A stretch of DNA of 33,274 nt from Desulfobacterales bacterium (GCA_013375375.1 JABXJX010000013.1:1-33274); one strand, 5' to 3'; counted from the stretch's first letter, positions 11,474 through 19,686 are shown. Program-made: numbers and translations. Notes: generated by a model from the letters alone, not told the origin.

Positions 11474-11591
11474 CCCAGTTGCCCAAGAGAACACAGACTT
11501 TCTGCTGGAATTTATCAGGATTCCATTTACACAGCCAGATTCAGACAATAACAAAGTCTCTGCGGAAGACGTATTAGATATATGTTTTTGA
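11403..11591 (+). CDS. Candidate precursor peptide, 62 aa
   Basis: A small ORF starting at ATG 11403, seven bases after a good GGGAGG ribosome-binding site located inside the radical SAM gene, and overlapping that gene's last 71 bases. A longer frame exists from 11385, but the ribosome-binding site supports 11403. The peptide is hydrophilic at the start, has an amphipathic stretch (TDFLLEFIRIPF, residues 31-42), an acidic segment, and ends with SAEDVLDICF, its only cysteine being the next-to-last residue. Position, size and coupling to a SPASM enzyme fit a RiPP precursor or small modified subunit. No homologue is recognised. It could also be a small accessory protein. Confidence 0.6.
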   Translation: MLKHESNLNSKIPHRDTSPVTRPNPVAQENTDFLLEFIRIPFTQPDSDNNKVSAEDVLDICF

Positions 11592-11622
11592 GTAAATCAA
11601 AAAATGTGAAGGGGCGAATAAT

Positions 11623-12723
11623 ATGTCATCAACAAATCGGTGGTTCACTTCCATTAAGAACGAAATCGGGAAACTGGAGAAGCTAAAGCTATATACATGG
11701 CAGTTGGAAAACGCCTTCCGACAATGGAAAAAGGAAATATTTTATCCTATTGTGAACGAAGTAGACGCTAATCTCACAATATTTGTTCGTTGGGCACTCT
11801 CTGAGCCGTTAGGACGTCAAACACTTTTTTTTCAAAAAACATCGGGCCGACATGTAGAAGACGACGAAGCGAGAGAAAAGTTAACCGCGGTTTGGTATAA
11901 TATGTTCCTTGAGCGTCGTGATGACTACCTTACTGAACGAATATGGAAATATATGCAAAGTTCCAAAAACAACATGTGCAAAGTTGAAATCACGTTCAAC
12001 AACGACAAACCTGATGCTAACCTTAAAGATGGGAAGATCATATTGCCGCTTAGTTTTCTACAGAATTTAGATAAAGACAAAAAGTTGCGCAAAGAAATAA
12101 GTAAGAACATCAACAAGGAGCTTGAGCATTTGAAGAAGACTGGTGATAAAATTGATGAAGCGCATCTCGTAGCCATTGCTAGGAAACTACGATCAACAAA
12201 GAATATTACAAAATGGCAACAAAATGGCATTGTTGCTGCTTTGAATAAATGGAACAAAGGTAACGAACTAAAAACATCTTTGGATGAAAAAATATTTCGT
12301 GAACTTTATCAAAAAGAATTGCAAAAGGAAAAGGAGATAACTGAGGAGGATGCTACTCCACCCATTTATCCTTTTGAACTTTCTTCGAGGTTCTTATTCA
12401 TGTGGCAAAACATAGCAATTTACTATCCTGAAGTCCGTAAAATATATATCTTTGCCTACTCAAAAGGAATAAACCAACCTCCTTGCAACCTCAAGTCATC
12501 TTTAAGCTTTTTTTCCAAGAAGCTAAGTTTTCAACTAGACAACAGCTTTTCAGACAGTGTTTTTAAGACTCTCGAATTGTTAGAGAAGGCCGCTGAAAAG
12601 GCTGCTGAAAGATCAGAAAGAGAAAGTAAACCAAATGATCACCTTTGTCCAAAATGGAAAATGGCATTAAGCAGTCTTGAAAAGTACGAGCAAAAAACAA
12701 AAGGAAAGGGTCAATGTCAGTGA
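11623..12723 (+). CDS. Unknown 366-aa protein of the rSAM operon
   Basis: I do not recognise this family. It is lysine- and glutamate-rich, soluble-looking, with no signal peptide or membrane segment. A charged, probably coiled-coil region lies at about 150-250, and an alanine/glutamate-rich helix (EKAAEKAAERSERES) near the C-terminus. The aromatic stretch RFLFMWQNIAIYYPEVRKIY at about 275-295 could form the core of a folded domain. A usable AAGGGG ribosome-binding site precedes ATG 11623. It overlaps the DAC-like gene by 10 bases, so the two products are probably made in fixed proportion and may interact. It is more AT-rich than the flanking housekeeping genes. Confidence 0.85.
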   Translation: MSSTNRWFTSIKNEIGKLEKLKLYTWQLENAFRQWKKEIFYPIVNEVDANLTIFVRWALSEPLGRQTLFFQKTSGRHVEDDEAREKLTAVWYNMFLERRDDYLTERIWKYMQSSKNNMCKVEITFNNDKPDANLKDGKIILPLSFLQNLDKDKKLRKEISKNINKELEHLKKTGDKIDEAHLVAIARKLRSTKNITKWQQNGIVAALNKWNKGNELKTSLDEKIFRELYQKELQKEKEITEEDATPPIYPFELSSRFLFMWQNIAIYYPEVRKIYIFAYSKGINQPPCNLKSSLSFFSKKLSFQLDNSFSDSVFKTLELLEKAAEKAAERSERESKPNDHLCPKWKMALSSLEKYEQKTKGKGQCQ

Positions 12724-13874
12724 GATTTGAGATTTTTCGTACAGAAATAGAGCAGATTATGCCAACGGGCTACGAATTGGCAATGGAATTGGCACATAAT
12801 CTGGCCTTTAGTAAACATGAAGGAAGACCTTCACATTTTGCTTTCCTCGTAGGGACGGACAATGTCTGGCCGGTTCTCGCAGAATTCTTGAGCGCAGACT
12901 TCGGTAAAAAGATGGAATTGGAATTATTCCGCGATGAATCAAATCACCCAAGGTTCCTTGCTGATATTTGTGAGGCCAATTATTCTATTTTTCAGATTTA
13001 TGGTGCTGTTGGTTTTTACAATGTCAGCATGGCCAACATGTTCAATTTGGCAAATATCGTTCGTCTAAAGCAGCCATCTTCTGAAGAGCTCAAGAGGCGA
13101 GATTGGGAAGCGATTGTGGATCTGGATGATCTCTTTTGTTATTGTGTAGAAGAAATTGAAAAGAAAACACATGAGAAGGCTTGTATCATTAGTACCGAAG
13201 GAGATGGCAGGGTTAGAGTTTACGGTACAGACCAGGATGCAAACAAGGGTGATCTTCAGTTCATTTGGGACATTGGCAAGGATGAAATCACGCGTCCGGT
13301 CCCTCCTGCTGTCGCTGATACACTTAGGAATTTCCTACAGGAGAATGACGTTTACAGGAGAATTATGAAAGTTATTCGAAAGATTTCAACAACTGTGGGT
13401 GAAGGAGCGATGATAATCCTGACCAAAGATAATACAGTTAGTGATCTATACTTAAGGCAAATGGAGTTTTTTCGACCTGAGTGGCAAAGACATCTAGATA
13501 TACAAGATACTCCAAAGGAATTGCTACGAGCGGCCTTTATTATGGATGGTGCCAGCTTTATTCTCTTTTCGAACGCACAGGACAATACGCCAAGAATAAG
13601 GATTGAACCAAGAATGTTGACGTATCCGCACCAATCTGGCGGGGCTTATGGACTGATACAGGATCTAACAGAAAAATTTAATCGCCCAAACCAAGACCTC
13701 GATGACAGTGACAAACAGATAATCAGAAAACTTAGTGGTAAAGGTTCAAAGACCCACGGAGCTGCGAATTTATCGAAACTGAACGATTATCATCGTAAAG
13801 TTAACGTTATTACTATTTCCGCTGATGGACCTATTAAGGTCTGGCCGGATGAACTCGAGAGGGATGGTCCTTAA
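12714..13874 (+). CDS. Protein with a DisA_N/DAC-like C-terminal domain
   Basis: A 386-residue soluble protein. I read residues about 200-378 as a diadenylate-cyclase-like (DisA_N) fold. It has LLRAAFIMDGASFILF with the DGA motif at 278-280, then GKGSKTHGAAN at 342-351 where classical enzymes have GTRHRAA, then the strand VNVITISADGPIKVW (363-377) equivalent to the vivVSexxG segment. The RHR triad is reduced to a single histidine (H348), so c-di-AMP synthesis is doubtful. A nucleotide-sensing role, as proposed for divergent DAC-like domains, is possible. The N-terminal 200 residues are unrecognised. The gene is coupled to both neighbours: a 10-base overlap upstream, and the methyltransferase ATG directly after its stop. 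Confidence 0.65.
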   Translation: MSVRFEIFRTEIEQIMPTGYELAMELAHNLAFSKHEGRPSHFAFLVGTDNVWPVLAEFLSADFGKKMELELFRDESNHPRFLADICEANYSIFQIYGAVGFYNVSMANMFNLANIVRLKQPSSEELKRRDWEAIVDLDDLFCYCVEEIEKKTHEKACIISTEGDGRVRVYGTDQDANKGDLQFIWDIGKDEITRPVPPAVADTLRNFLQENDVYRRIMKVIRKISTTVGEGAMIILTKDNTVSDLYLRQMEFFRPEWQRHLDIQDTPKELLRAAFIMDGASFILFSNAQDNTPRIRIEPRMLTYPHQSGGAYGLIQDLTEKFNRPNQDLDDSDKQIIRKLSGKGSKTHGAANLSKLNDYHRKVNVITISADGPIKVWPDELERDGP

Positions 13875-14618
13875 ATGGCTGATACTTTTATTGACATTCA
13901 TTCAAGTGTTCATACCATTCGTTCGGGCGTTTTCCCTTGGAATGTAAGCTTTGGCCATGAGTTTGTGGACAGAACAAAGGGGTCGAAGGCAAATACGGTC
14001 ATTGACCTATGCGCAGGAACGGGGCATTTGGGAATAACTGTGGCCGAGGCCATTGGGGCAAAAAAGGTAATTCTCATTGAAAGTGATCCAATTACATGCA
14101 AAATAGCTAAGGATATTTGGCGAAACTATGAAGCTGAAGGAATCTTAGTTATAAATGCAGATATCCTAAGACCTCCCCTTGCGTATTCTGCGCAGAGTCT
14201 CGTTGTTTCTAATCCGCCTCATGCTCCTCTTCCCAACAGTTTTCGAAGCTGGAGAAACGTTTACGGTGGTGAAGACGGGCTGCTTTTTGTCCGTGCAATT
14301 TTTCACTGGTTACTGAACTGCGAAGGACCCACGTTATTCTTTGTTTCTACCTACTTAGTCTCGCAAAAAGTAGAAGTCTCCAAGAAGGATATTCTCGAAG
14401 CATTAAACATGGAAGACCCAGGAGTGAAAAACATATACCATTTCCAAGAACCCATGTGGAGGTGGAGAAATGTAGAAGAAAACAACCCGGGTTGCTCGGA
14501 AAGAGTGTTTGCGTGGTATCTTGATTATTGTCAGCACAAGGAAAAAGAACGCTTTTTGAAGTTCAAAAAGAACCACCCCTATACTCATCACATCTTAATT
14601 GAAGGAGAGAGAAAATAG
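13875..14618 (+). CDS. Class I SAM-dependent methyltransferase, NPPH type
   Basis: A 247-residue methyltransferase. Motif I VIDLCAGTGHLG lies at 43-54, the acidic ribose-binding end ILIESDP at 66-72, and the active-site motif VSNPPHAPLP at 111-120. The following YGGEDGLLFVRAIF resembles the (A)GGxDGL block of the PrmB/PrmC/HemK group, whose NPPY motif binds a planar amide or amine. That suggests N-methylation of a glutamine-like side chain or a base, with histidine replacing tyrosine. The substrate could be the operon peptide, but this is inference. The gene begins at the base after the previous stop and is followed directly by livH (TAG-GTG), so it is locked into the operon. Confidence 0.85.
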   Translation: MADTFIDIHSSVHTIRSGVFPWNVSFGHEFVDRTKGSKANTVIDLCAGTGHLGITVAEAIGAKKVILIESDPITCKIAKDIWRNYEAEGILVINADILRPPLAYSAQSLVVSNPPHAPLPNSFRSWRNVYGGEDGLLFVRAIFHWLLNCEGPTLFFVSTYLVSQKVEVSKKDILEALNMEDPGVKNIYHFQEPMWRWRNVEENNPGCSERVFAWYLDYCQHKEKERFLKFKKNHPYTHHILIEGERK

Positions 14619-15506
14619 GTGAATAATGTGTTCTGTCAACTTCTGGTTAACGCCGTAATTGCTGGCAGTATTTATGCCCTCATTGCCTTGGGTTTTACTG
14701 TGATTTACCGTACAGTGAAATTTTTTCACTTTGCTCATGGCGTGGTTTATACGGCTGGGGCGTATTTTGCTTATACTCTCATCATCTCGTTACACCTCAA
14801 TTTTGCCCTTTCTTTTTTTTTGTCCATGGTCCTGGCTGCCATTCTTGGCATTGCTATTGACAGATTTGTCTATTATCCCCTCCGACAGCAGAATGCATCT
14901 AACCTGATTTTTCTCCTCGCCTCATTCGGCGTGTTTATCTTCCTGCAAAACCTGATTCAGCTTATCTATGGAGCGCAGATTCTTACTATAAGAACCGGTC
15001 CTATCAAAGAAGGGCACCATTTTCTTGGCGCAGTGATTACCGATGTTCAAATTCTTATTTTAGCAGCCTCGATCATTCTTATGATATTCCTGTGGCTTTT
15101 TATCCAGAAGACAAAACTCGGCAAGGCGATGAGGGCTGTGGCTGACGATCCCGTAGCGGCAAATGTAGTTGGTATAAATCCCGAAAGGATGATCCGAACT
15201 TCATTTGCTATAGGCTCAGCATTAGCCGGTGCTGCTGGCATACTCATTTCTTTTGAAACCAATATTGAACCCACTATGGGATTCAGTGCTCTCTTGAAGG
15301 GCATCATCGCCGCTATTATTGGCGGTATTGGTAGCATTCCAGGCGCAGTATTGGGTGGATTTTTTCTGGGATTAGCTGAAAATCTTGGTATCTGGAAGAT
15401 ATCAGCCGGATGGAAGGATTGCATCGCCTTTGCGATTCTAATAATTTTTCTTTTTATAAGGCCCTGGGGTTTTCTGGGTACTAAAACAGAAAAGGAAACG
15501 ATCTAA
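14619..15506 (+). CDS. livH: Branched-chain amino-acid-type ABC permease LivH
   Basis: A 295-residue inner-membrane permease, with about eight hydrophobic segments. The family opening ALIALGFTVIYRTVKFFHFAHG is recognisable in two blocks (ALIALGFTVIYRTVKF, then FAHGVVYTAGAY). The cytoplasmic EAA-like loop LGKAMRAVADDPVAANVVGI is followed by the GGIGSIPGAVLGGFFLGLAE block. It starts with GTG 14619 after GGAGAG and pairs with LivM to form the channel. The substrate is set by the binding protein at 8961 and is not known. Confidence 0.93.
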   Translation: MNNVFCQLLVNAVIAGSIYALIALGFTVIYRTVKFFHFAHGVVYTAGAYFAYTLIISLHLNFALSFFLSMVLAAILGIAIDRFVYYPLRQQNASNLIFLLASFGVFIFLQNLIQLIYGAQILTIRTGPIKEGHHFLGAVITDVQILILAASIILMIFLWLFIQKTKLGKAMRAVADDPVAANVVGINPERMIRTSFAIGSALAGAAGILISFETNIEPTMGFSALLKGIIAAIIGGIGSIPGAVLGGFFLGLAENLGIWKISAGWKDCIAFAILIIFLFIRPWGFLGTKTEKETI

Positions 15507-15510
15507 AGGT

Positions 15511-16380
15511 ATGGAATATCTCTTACACATACTCCTTATTGCCGGAATATACGTTATTCTCACATTGAGCCTGAATCTCATTGTGGGATATACAGGACTG
15601 CCTGCACTGGGTCATGCAGCCTTTTCTTGCATAGGCGCATATACATCAAGTCTGCTGGCATTAAATATGGGTTTGTCGCCCTGGATAGGGCTGTTGACAG
15701 GAGCATGTGTAGCGGCATTATCGGGGATAATCATAGGATATCCAGCGGTGCGATTAAAGGGAGATTATCTTGCCCTGGCGACCTTTGGCCTGGGGGTTAT
15801 CGTTTACTCTATTGCCAAAAACTGGGTATCTCTTACAAGAGGACCGATGGGTCTTCCTGGAATACCCGGCTTCTCAATATTTGGTTTTCAATTGTCGGAA
15901 ATTTGGTCTTACCTGTTGCTGGTTCTATTTTTCGTGATAGTCACCGTCTTTGTTATCAAAAGAACAGTAAATTCTCCCTTTGGCAGAATACTGAGGTCCA
16001 TCCGGGAAGATGAGGTTGCTTCAGAGGCCTTGGGGAAAGATACAACCAAGCACAAACTGTTGGTTTTTATTATTGGGGCGTTCTTTGCCGGTATCGCAGG
16101 AAGCCTTTATGCCCATTACATAACCTTTATTGATCCATCGAGTTTTACTGTAATGGAATCTATCATCATTCTGCTGATGGTTATCTTTGGAGGAATGGGG
16201 AGTATATCAGGCTCTATAGTGGGTGCGGTAATTCTGGTTGTCTTTCCTGAGCTTTTGAGATTTCTGGGAATGCCGTCATCAATTGCAGCGCCAATGAGAC
16301 AGATGATATATGGGCTGCTCTTGGTGGTGCTTATGCTCAAAAGACCTCAAGGTATAATGGGAGCGTATCGGTTCAAATGA
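15511..16380 (+). CDS. livM: Branched-chain amino-acid-type ABC permease LivM
   Basis: A 289-residue multi-pass permease. Typical LivM features include [20 protein letters not shown] near the N-terminus, [17 protein letters not shown], the cytoplasmic coupling loop [20 protein letters not shown], and the [17 protein letters not shown] block near the end. At 289 aa it is the short form, without the N-terminal extension some LivM proteins carry. It begins four bases after livH and overlaps livG by four bases (ATGA). Confidence 0.93.
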   Translation: MEYLLHILLIAGIYVILTLSLNLIVGYTGLPALGHAAFSCIGAYTSSLLALNMGLSPWIGLLTGACVAALSGIIIGYPAVRLKGDYLALATFGLGVIVYSIAKNWVSLTRGPMGLPGIPGFSIFGFQLSEIWSYLLLVLFFVIVTVFVIKRTVNSPFGRILRSIREDEVASEALGKDTTKHKLLVFIIGAFFAGIAGSLYAHYITFIDPSSFTVMESIIILLMVIFGGMGSISGSIVGAVILVVFPELLRFLGMPSSIAAPMRQMIYGLLLVVLMLKRPQGIMGAYRFK

Positions 16381-17159
16381 GTGGCGAAATCTTGTTAGAT
16401 GTTAAGAACCTTTCTAAGGAATTTGACGGTCTTGTTGCTGTGGATAATCTTAACTTCTCAGTTCAACCGGCCAGTATAAATGCTCTGATAGGCCCTAATG
16501 GCGCGGGAAAGACAACAGTGTTTAATGTAATCTCCGGATTCTACGATTCTCAATCAGGCGATGTTTATTTTAAGGACAAAAGAATTACCAATCTGCCACC
16601 TTACAAGATAGCCAGATTGGGTATCTCACGGACTTTTCAGAATATCAGGCTTTTTCCGCAGATTACAGTCCTGGAGAATATGCTACTTGCAACTAAGTAT
16701 GACAAAGGTGAGAGGCTTATGTCTGCCCTTCTTCAATCAAAGGTTATGAAGAATGAGGAGCAGAGAAATAGGGAGAAGGCCCTCGAATACCTTGAATTAG
16801 TAGGTCTTGCAGACAAGAAAGACGAACTTGCACAGAATCTGTCTCATGGACAGAGACGACTCCTTGAATTAGCCAGAGCCCTGGCAATGGAAGCGGAACT
16901 ATTTCTGTTAGACGAGCCAACAGCAGGGGTTTTTCCTAATATGAGAGTTGAGATACTGGATGTGCTAAAGAGCTTGAAGGCTAAAGGCAAGACAATTCTG
17001 TTCATTGAACACGATATGAAAGTAGTAACAGGAGTCTCTGATAATGTCATTGTATTGAACTATGGTCAAAAAATTGCGGAAGGACCACCAGAAGAGGTAA
17101 CCAAAAATGAAAAAGTTATAGAAGCCTATCTGGGCAGGAGGCGGGAAAGTGCTTCTTGA
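16377..17159 (+). CDS. livG: ABC transporter ATPase LivG
   Basis: A 260-residue ATPase that powers the LivHM channel. Walker A GPNGAGKT is at 39-46, with the family block [19 protein letters not shown], an ABC signature LSHGQ (usual LSYGQ/LSGGQ) near 155, and Walker [13 protein letters not shown]. The residues after Walker B read FPNMR where LivG proteins commonly have NP. The switch histidine is in FIEHDMKVV. It overlaps both livM and livF. Confidence 0.93.
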   Translation: MSGEILLDVKNLSKEFDGLVAVDNLNFSVQPASINALIGPNGAGKTTVFNVISGFYDSQSGDVYFKDKRITNLPPYKIARLGISRTFQNIRLFPQITVLENMLLATKYDKGERLMSALLQSKVMKNEEQRNREKALEYLELVGLADKKDELAQNLSHGQRRLLELARALAMEAELFLLDEPTAGVFPNMRVEILDVLKSLKAKGKTILFIEHDMKVVTGVSDNVIVLNYGQKIAEGPPEEVTKNEKVIEAYLGRRRESAS

Positions 17160-17898
17160 GGTAAAAAACTTAACAGTATATTACGATGCCGTCCTCGCTC
17201 TGGAAAATATCTCGCTTACCGTTAGTGGTGGTGAGATTGTAGCAATGATAGGACCAAATGGTGCAGGAAAATCTACAGCTCTAAAGGCAATTTGTGGTTT
17301 GCTGAAGCCGCAATCAGGCGATGTTTTATTTCAAGGAGAAAATATAAATGGCAAGCAGCCATATCAACTGGTTGAAAAAGGGCTATGCCTGGTGCCGGAA
17401 GGGAGAAGGGTCTTTACTTCAATGACGGTTTTAGAGAATCTGGAGATGGGGGCATATACAGTTACCAGTGGTCAGTGGTCAGTGGTCAGCAGAAAAAACC
17501 GACAACCAAAAGTTGATATCCGGCAACTTGTTGAGAAGATATTCAGTCTATTTCCGGTGCTCAACAAAAGGCAAAAACAAAAAGCAGGAACGTTAAGCAG
17601 TGGCGAGCAACAGATGGTCGCTATTGGCAGAGCACTGATGTTAAAGCCGAAACTCCTCTTACTGGACGAACCATCACTGGGATTTTCTCCGAATTATGTT
17701 GATACTGTATTTGAAAAGATAAAAGAGATTAACAGAGGCGGAACCACCATTCTTCTGGTGGAACAGAACGCAAGGATGGCTTTAGAATACGCCGATCGTG
17801 GCTATGTATTTGAAATAGGTAAAATTGCCTTTGAAGATAAAGCAAAAAATCTCCTTGAAAATGATGAGGTTAGAAAGTCCTTTTTGGGGGAGCGTTAA
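17149..17898 (+). CDS. livF: ABC transporter ATPase LivF with an internal insert
   Basis: A 249-residue ATPase, partner of LivG. Walker A GPNGAGKS is followed by [20 protein letters not shown], the signature [16 protein letters not shown], Walker [14 protein letters not shown], and the switch histidine position replaced by glutamine in VEQNARMAL, as is normal for LivF. It starts with GTG 17149 after AGGAGGCGGG, inside livG. Between NLEMGAY and the helix before the signature it carries extra residues [16 protein letters not shown], produced by a triple AGTGGTC repeat. The frame is kept, so the protein is probably functional. Confidence 0.92.
   Translation: MLLEVKNLTVYYDAVLALENISLTVSGGEIVAMIGPNGAGKSTALKAICGLLKPQSGDVLFQGENINGKQPYQLVEKGLCLVPEGRRVFTSMTVLENLEMGAYTVTSGQWSVVSRKNRQPKVDIRQLVEKIFSLFPVLNKRQKQKAGTLSSGEQQMVAIGRALMLKPKLLLLDEPSLGFSPNYVDTVFEKIKEINRGGTTILLVEQNARMALEYADRGYVFEIGKIAFEDKAKNLLENDEVRKSFLGER
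17467..17487 (+). repeat. Three tandem AGTGGTC heptamers inside livF
   Basis: AGTGGTC is repeated exactly three times at 17467-17473, 17474-17480 and 17481-17487. Because 21 is divisible by three, the livF reading frame is kept and the repeat is read as part of SGQWSVVS. It sits in the loop between the Q-loop region and the ABC signature, where the family tolerates length change. Confidence 0.85.
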
Positions 17899-17975
17899 TG
17901 CCGTTACGAAATGAAATAGGCAGCCTGCTTCGTTGGGCAGCATGTGGCGCTTACCTTGACCACAGGATAAGATAA
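17898..17975 (+). CDS. Possible 25-aa ORF coupled to livF
   Basis: An ATG overlaps the livF stop (TAATG), with GGGGGAGCG just upstream, and opens a frame of 25 codons reading [20 protein letters not shown] and ending DHRIR. It could be a real micropeptide, or the remnant 5' end of a gene lost when the downstream cassette arrived. I recognise no homologue. Confidence 0.25.
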   Translation: MPLRNEIGSLLRWAACGAYLDHRIR

Positions 17976-17979
17976 GAAC

Positions 17980-18336
17980 ATGGCAAAGAAGCAGGAATTC
18001 GACCTTTACACCTTCGTTGCTGGCACGGCCATTGAGGGTGGTGCCCCCTTCCCTCTTCAATGTAATTGTGGTGCGACCGTAACAATCATGCCTCCCTTCC
18101 AGGAGGATTCAGTAATCTGCCCTGCCTGCGAGTCTTCCATACGAATCTTGGTTGTGGAGGGAGACCCAGGTTACATCATCGGTCGCGATTCCGACGGCCA
18201 ACCTAGGCTTCTTCCGGTCCAAGGGAGTTCAGCAAAACCTCCCGAACTCCTTTCGGAGCCAGAACGCGAAGGCATCCTGAAGAAAGTTAAAGAACAAATC
18301 GAGCTGCACGAAAAGAAACATGGCAAGTCCAAGTGA
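17980..18336 (+). CDS. Small zinc-ribbon protein of a three-gene cassette
   Basis: A 118-residue protein of unknown function. Cysteines C28, C30, C47 and C50 (QCNCG and ICPAC) form a plausible zinc ribbon in the first half. The C-terminal third is a charged helix (EREGILKKVKEQIELHEKKH). The intervening segment GDPGYIIGRDSDGQPRLLPV is probably beta structure. It overlaps the next gene by 17 bases, indicating coupled translation. The start at ATG 17980 lacks a strong ribosome-binding site, so it may depend on upstream translation. Confidence 0.75.
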   Translation: MAKKQEFDLYTFVAGTAIEGGAPFPLQCNCGATVTIMPPFQEDSVICPACESSIRILVVEGDPGYIIGRDSDGQPRLLPVQGSSAKPPELLSEPEREGILKKVKEQIELHEKKHGKSK

Positions 18337-18700
18337 ACAAATAATTGTAGTTAATGCCCAAGGCGAGCGAGTCGATTTGGATAAACTGATGGATGCCTAC
18401 GGAGATTCGGACCGCGTCTTAGCCAATGACGAAGTTGGCAAGGTTCTATATGTAGGCGACCTGGATCTATATGCGTTGAGCCCTTTGCCTATCGGAGGAT
18501 TCATAGCGCAGAAGATGACAGAACTGAGCACATCACGATTTTCCACCCATCTCATTCGACGTCAGATTGGTGCCGTGGTGCTGTCAGTTACAGCAGATAC
18601 TGTGTTCCTAGTCCGAGAAGACGAAATCATCAAAAAGGTGCGTGCTGAAGACCTAAGAAAAGGAATGGCGCTGGCAACCGGGGAAAAGGTCTTTTCATGA
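18320..18700 (+). CDS. Small protein of unknown family, middle gene of cassette
   Basis: A 126-residue protein that I cannot assign. It has no signal peptide or membrane helix. The C-terminal half (VVLSVTADTVFLVREDEIIKK in two parts, then VRAEDLRKGMALATGEKVF) has the look of a beta-rich domain and is faintly reminiscent of the DLxxGD block of Hint folds, without the catalytic Cys or terminal His-Asn. That comparison is only suggestive. It overlaps both neighbours (17 bases upstream, ATGA downstream), so the three proteins are probably produced together. Confidence 0.7.
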   Translation: MASPSEQIIVVNAQGERVDLDKLMDAYGDSDRVLANDEVGKVLYVGDLDLYALSPLPIGGFIAQKMTELSTSRFSTHLIRRQIGAVVLSVTADTVFLVREDEIIKKVRAEDLRKGMALATGEKVFS

Positions 18701-19686
18701 AATTCAAGAACGAACTCGAAGAACAGGCATTTCTGATCGCAAAGAAAGTGTGCGGCGGCTCGGCCGCTATTGACCATAACAAGACCCTCAGAATCGAGAG
18801 CGCGCTGTATCCTGAAGTTGCCGCATTCTCGGGTCCCCCAAAGAAGGAGATAGACATCCTCACTGCCGAACTGAAAAAGGACCCGAAAGTCGATCTATTA
18901 GTGAGCTGTAAGAACTTCCAAGACTCCAGGGCCGAGCCCGCCCACGTACAAGAATGGGGTGCTGTAGTCCAAACGATGAACAAGTATGTTGGTGATACAA
19001 CCTATCTGGGCTTGGTCCTTTCGCCGAGCGGGTTCACCAAGGGTTGTGAGCCATGGGCGACATCCTCTAATGTAGCCCTCATACCCCCTCTGAAGGGGAA
19101 ACAGATAGCGTTTCCATATTCCTCCTCTTTGAAAATGTTTGAGCGTACCCTTGCTGCCCTCACGAGGCGACTTTCGTTTCCCTCCCAGGACCTATTCATT
19201 CCCCCTGGATTCTACGACTTCGCGTACCGACTAACTGCAGATTTCGAGGGGTATCAGGCTGAATCCGCAAGTGGTGAGCGGTATCTTTTAGCCCGCTCGG
19301 GATGGCGGTCGTCGTTTGGTGAGTTAGTAGCCACGCTAATTGGCAAGAGAATTGCGAAGATTTTAAGCATCGCCGAGTTTCTGTGCCTGCAACTGGAAGA
19401 CGGCGCGGTCTTCCGGTACTATGGGGAGAAGATCGTTTTCGGATACGACGATGGCATTGCCCCAATTCAGTCAGTCACGCCGACCTGTACGAAAAATCTG
19501 TCCTTTGAGAAATGTTCGTTCGATTTGATAGAGAAGCTCGCTACTGGGCAACGCCTGGCTAGCGCTGGGGATTTTGGCACACACTTCGAGTTCGGTCTGG
19601 AAAATGAAATCAATCTGGGTTTCTTTCCGGGTTCGGTCCTCCATGTGTTATGTACCAAGAACCCAGTTGAAGATAACGAGCTGTAA
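18697..19686 (+). CDS. Restriction-endonuclease-like protein with an altered active site
   Basis: A 329-residue protein. Residues about 5-110 resemble a PD-(D/E)XK nuclease core. An N-terminal helix is followed by KKEIDILTAEL (E51, D53) and VDLLVSCKNFQ (K72), then a helix (HVQEWGAVVQTMNKY). In active relatives the second strand usually reads ECK or QCK; here it is SCK (S70), so catalysis may be lost or changed. The C-terminal 200 residues are not recognised and show alternating beta and helical character. It is the last gene of the three-gene cassette. The 185 bases after it contain no gene; an AGCCT/AGGCT stem (19723-19739) lies there. Confidence 0.6.
   Translation: MKFKNELEEQAFLIAKKVCGGSAAIDHNKTLRIESALYPEVAAFSGPPKKEIDILTAELKKDPKVDLLVSCKNFQDSRAEPAHVQEWGAVVQTMNKYVGDTTYLGLVLSPSGFTKGCEPWATSSNVALIPPLKGKQIAFPYSSSLKMFERTLAALTRRLSFPSQDLFIPPGFYDFAYRLTADFEGYQAESASGERYLLARSGWRSSFGELVATLIGKRIAKILSIAEFLCLQLEDGAVFRYYGEKIVFGYDDGIAPIQSVTPTCTKNLSFEKCSFDLIEKLATGQRLASAGDFGTHFEFGLENEINLGFFPGSVLHVLCTKNPVEDNEL

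Noticed and set aside
17449-17520. CRISPR-like array
   Set aside because: Only three 7-base units with no spacers; it is a tandem heptamer inside livF.
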